From: Lanius collurio
Lineage: Eukaryota > Chordata > Aves > Passeriformes > Laniidae
Direction of reading: 5' to 3'
DNA: 64,000 nt
NCBI GenBank assembly: GCA_020086605.1
Contig: JACBWW010000007.1
Span: forward strand, 26,637,949-26,701,948
Part shown: positions 62,324-64,000 of the stretch, piece after piece
Layout: every line of letters starts with the position of its first letter
How positions within the stretch are numbered: position 1 is the stretch's first letter
Position numbers and translations under genes: made by a program
The notes under the pieces: model-generated
What the model saw: only the letters and a program-made list of their open reading frames with translations
What the model was told of the DNA's origin: nothing
The model's database searches: none

Positions 62324-63740
62324 GAGGAACCTCTTGTTGCCTCATCTGCAGAATCATATCCTGGCTGTTTGTCCAACACAGGACTGGTGAGGATTTTGAC
62401 AGATAGTCCTGATATTATGAGAGCTATGAACGCTGGTACTGAGAACTGCGGGGGCCTGGCTGCTTCTGAAACTCAGGAAGAAATTGGTCTCCTACATCCT
62501 GAGGGAGTGCTCTGGGAAATGGATTATTATTTGTCGAGGGAGGGAGGCACTACTTGATAACCCATGACAACAGATTCTGCTGCTGCTGTGTCTTGTGTGG
62601 AGCTGGTCCAGCAAGGGCAGTCACAGACATTTACCAAAGCACGCACACTGGGGACACACAGGGACAGGCTCCTGGCTGGGCTTCGACAAGAAAGGGTTGC
62701 TAAATTCAAGGCATTGACCAGCACGAAAATGGGTTTGAGGCCCAAGAGAAGAATGAATTTTGTACTCCAGGGAAGTTCAGGCTATCCAGGGGTGAGACTG
62801 TAACACTGTCCCTGCCTGGCTCTGTAGGTTCCCACATGCCCCCACAGACACACGGGTGGGTTCAGCATTACAGTCGGTACCAAAGATTTGAGAAGGGCAT
62901 TTGCCTGTGTTCCAGCAGGAGCATTTATGGCCTCTACAGTGTCAAAGGCTGCTGGGCAAATACGAGCACGACCCCAAAACTCACAGTTTTATCTGGGGGC
63001 GGGGAAAAGGCAGGACTGGGGAACGGGGAACAATGGAGAAGCTCTGGGGGAGTGACCAGGGGTAGAGGCCAACGGGGGAATGCAAACTGGGGTAGATGAA
63101 CATAACAGAGCACTGCATCCTGGGAGAAGCCTTTCTGGTCACCCTAACATAAAGTGATTCTTGTGGTGCTCGGGGCTTGTTTTACTGAGAACTCTCTGTA
63201 CCTTGTAATGTATGTGCACCACCCATAACAAGACTGCTCAACTGAGCCCCCAAAACCAAGGGAGACAGATACATCTAGCTGATTAGTAACAATGATCTGA
63301 TGGTAGTGACTGATTCCCAGTTCAGCACTTACACATTAGAAACAGAATCATCTCACCAAACGTAATTATCTCAGGCATTTGGGCCAGGCTCTTTAGTAAG
63401 ATTCATGCCAAGAAAAAAACAATACCCACAGGTGATTCATCTGATCTGCTAAGGATGACTGAAAGCTCCTGGTTTGTCTGCCAAGTACAAAAGGAGCCTG
63501 TGGTGAGTAGCTCATATATAGGCATCAATATTTAGTCGTGCAGGTGCTTATGTAAGCATGGCCCACGAGGACTGTCCGTGATGCTGCATTTTGCAGTGTC
63601 TCATCACTCAAGTAGGACACTTAGCAAGCTCAAAGAGGACCCAGGTCAGGCGACCCCAGGACTGTGCTGCCTGGTTCCTGGTCTTATGTGAGAACATATC
63701 CCCAGCAACTCATAGCATGGTGCCTATGTGAGAAAGCTTT

Positions 63741-63779
63741 CAACAACAACAAAACAAAACGAAACAAACCAAAACAAAG
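63741..63779 (+). repeat. CAA/CAAAA low-complexity tract
   Basis: A run of caacaacaac followed by AAAAC-type pentamers with single substitutions. Simple repeat without a recognised parent element. Confidence 0.85.
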
Positions 63780-64000
63780 CTGACAGGAGGGTGAATACAA
63801 CATCCATACAGGATAGGAAACATTTTCGAGTATCACAGGAACACACCATGGTTTGAAAGCTTTCTATTGGCACACACTCACTGGATGCTCATCAGAGGCA
63901 TCTGCAGCAGTGTTCTTTCCTTGGGTGGATTCAGAACCTAATCATACCAGGTTTTTGAATGAATCTTCGAATTTTATTTCCTCTGAAAGGATCTGAGGTC

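Larger units (their letters stand above)
60541..64000. other. Unique non-coding stretch to the window end
   Basis: No gene or transposon was recognised. It contains a perfect 9-bp inverted repeat at 61964-61988, a CTCC run at 62305-62323, a GC- and CpG-richer patch at about 62.4-63.1 kb with short ORFs only, and a CAAAA-type low-complexity tract at 63741-63779. The GC-richer patch could be an unrecognised old LTR or simply local composition. Confidence 0.55.

Noticed and set aside
63001..63100. GC-rich patch as a CpG island promoter
   Set aside because: Too short and too poor in CpG. It is a G-rich stretch without an associated gene.
1..64000. CRISPR arrays, operons, insertion sequences, phage or plasmid features
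   Set aside because: No regularly spaced direct repeats, no dense same-strand long ORFs, and the retroelements are those of a bird nuclear genome.

Overview
This window looks like non-coding DNA from a songbird (passerine) nuclear genome. No protein-coding gene, exon series, tRNA or rRNA gene, CRISPR array or bacterial-type feature could be supported. The organism call rests on the repeats. There are several fragments of CR1, the dominant LINE of birds, some on each strand. There is a short element joining a tRNA-Ile-derived segment to a CR1-type 3' tail, the architecture of the passerine SINE TguSINE1. There are also two convincing solo LTRs of bird endogenous retroviruses. Names and consensus comparisons come from memory, because no database search was possible.

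Layout. Positions 1-25.9 kb are mostly unique AT-rich DNA with A/T tracts, a G-poor degenerate repeat at 16.69-16.98 kb, a tiny CR1 tail at 20.87 kb and possible conserved non-coding blocks near 6.4 and 23.5 kb. A CR1 endonuclease-domain fragment lies at 25.93-26.13 kb and a solo LTR (+) at 27.63-28.21 kb. From 28.2 to 36.4 kb is unique sequence. A CR1 3' end (+) follows at 36.41-36.59 kb, then the TguSINE1-like element (-) at 38.78-38.92 kb. A 179-bp uninterrupted GGAA microsatellite at 39.86-40.03 kb abuts an antisense CR1 reverse-transcriptase fragment. A probable LTR 3' end (+) is at 41.62-41.75 kb. A CpG-containing solo LTR (-) is at 49.77-50.53 kb. A CR1 3' portion (+) is at 53.24-53.98 kb, and a long decayed CR1 ORF2 piece (+) is at 59.29-60.54 kb.

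The open reading frames in the window are short and unrelated to one another. They are either chance ORFs, readings of the GGAA repeat, or pieces of dead CR1 ORF2. The window could be intergenic or lie inside a large intron; the sequence alone does not say. No operon-like or otherwise cooperating system was found. The points most worth a second look are the microsatellite apparently embedded in a CR1, the two CR1 pieces with complementary breakpoints in reversed genomic order, the G-poor array at 16.7 kb, the internal duplications of the minus-strand LTR, and the candidate conserved non-coding blocks.
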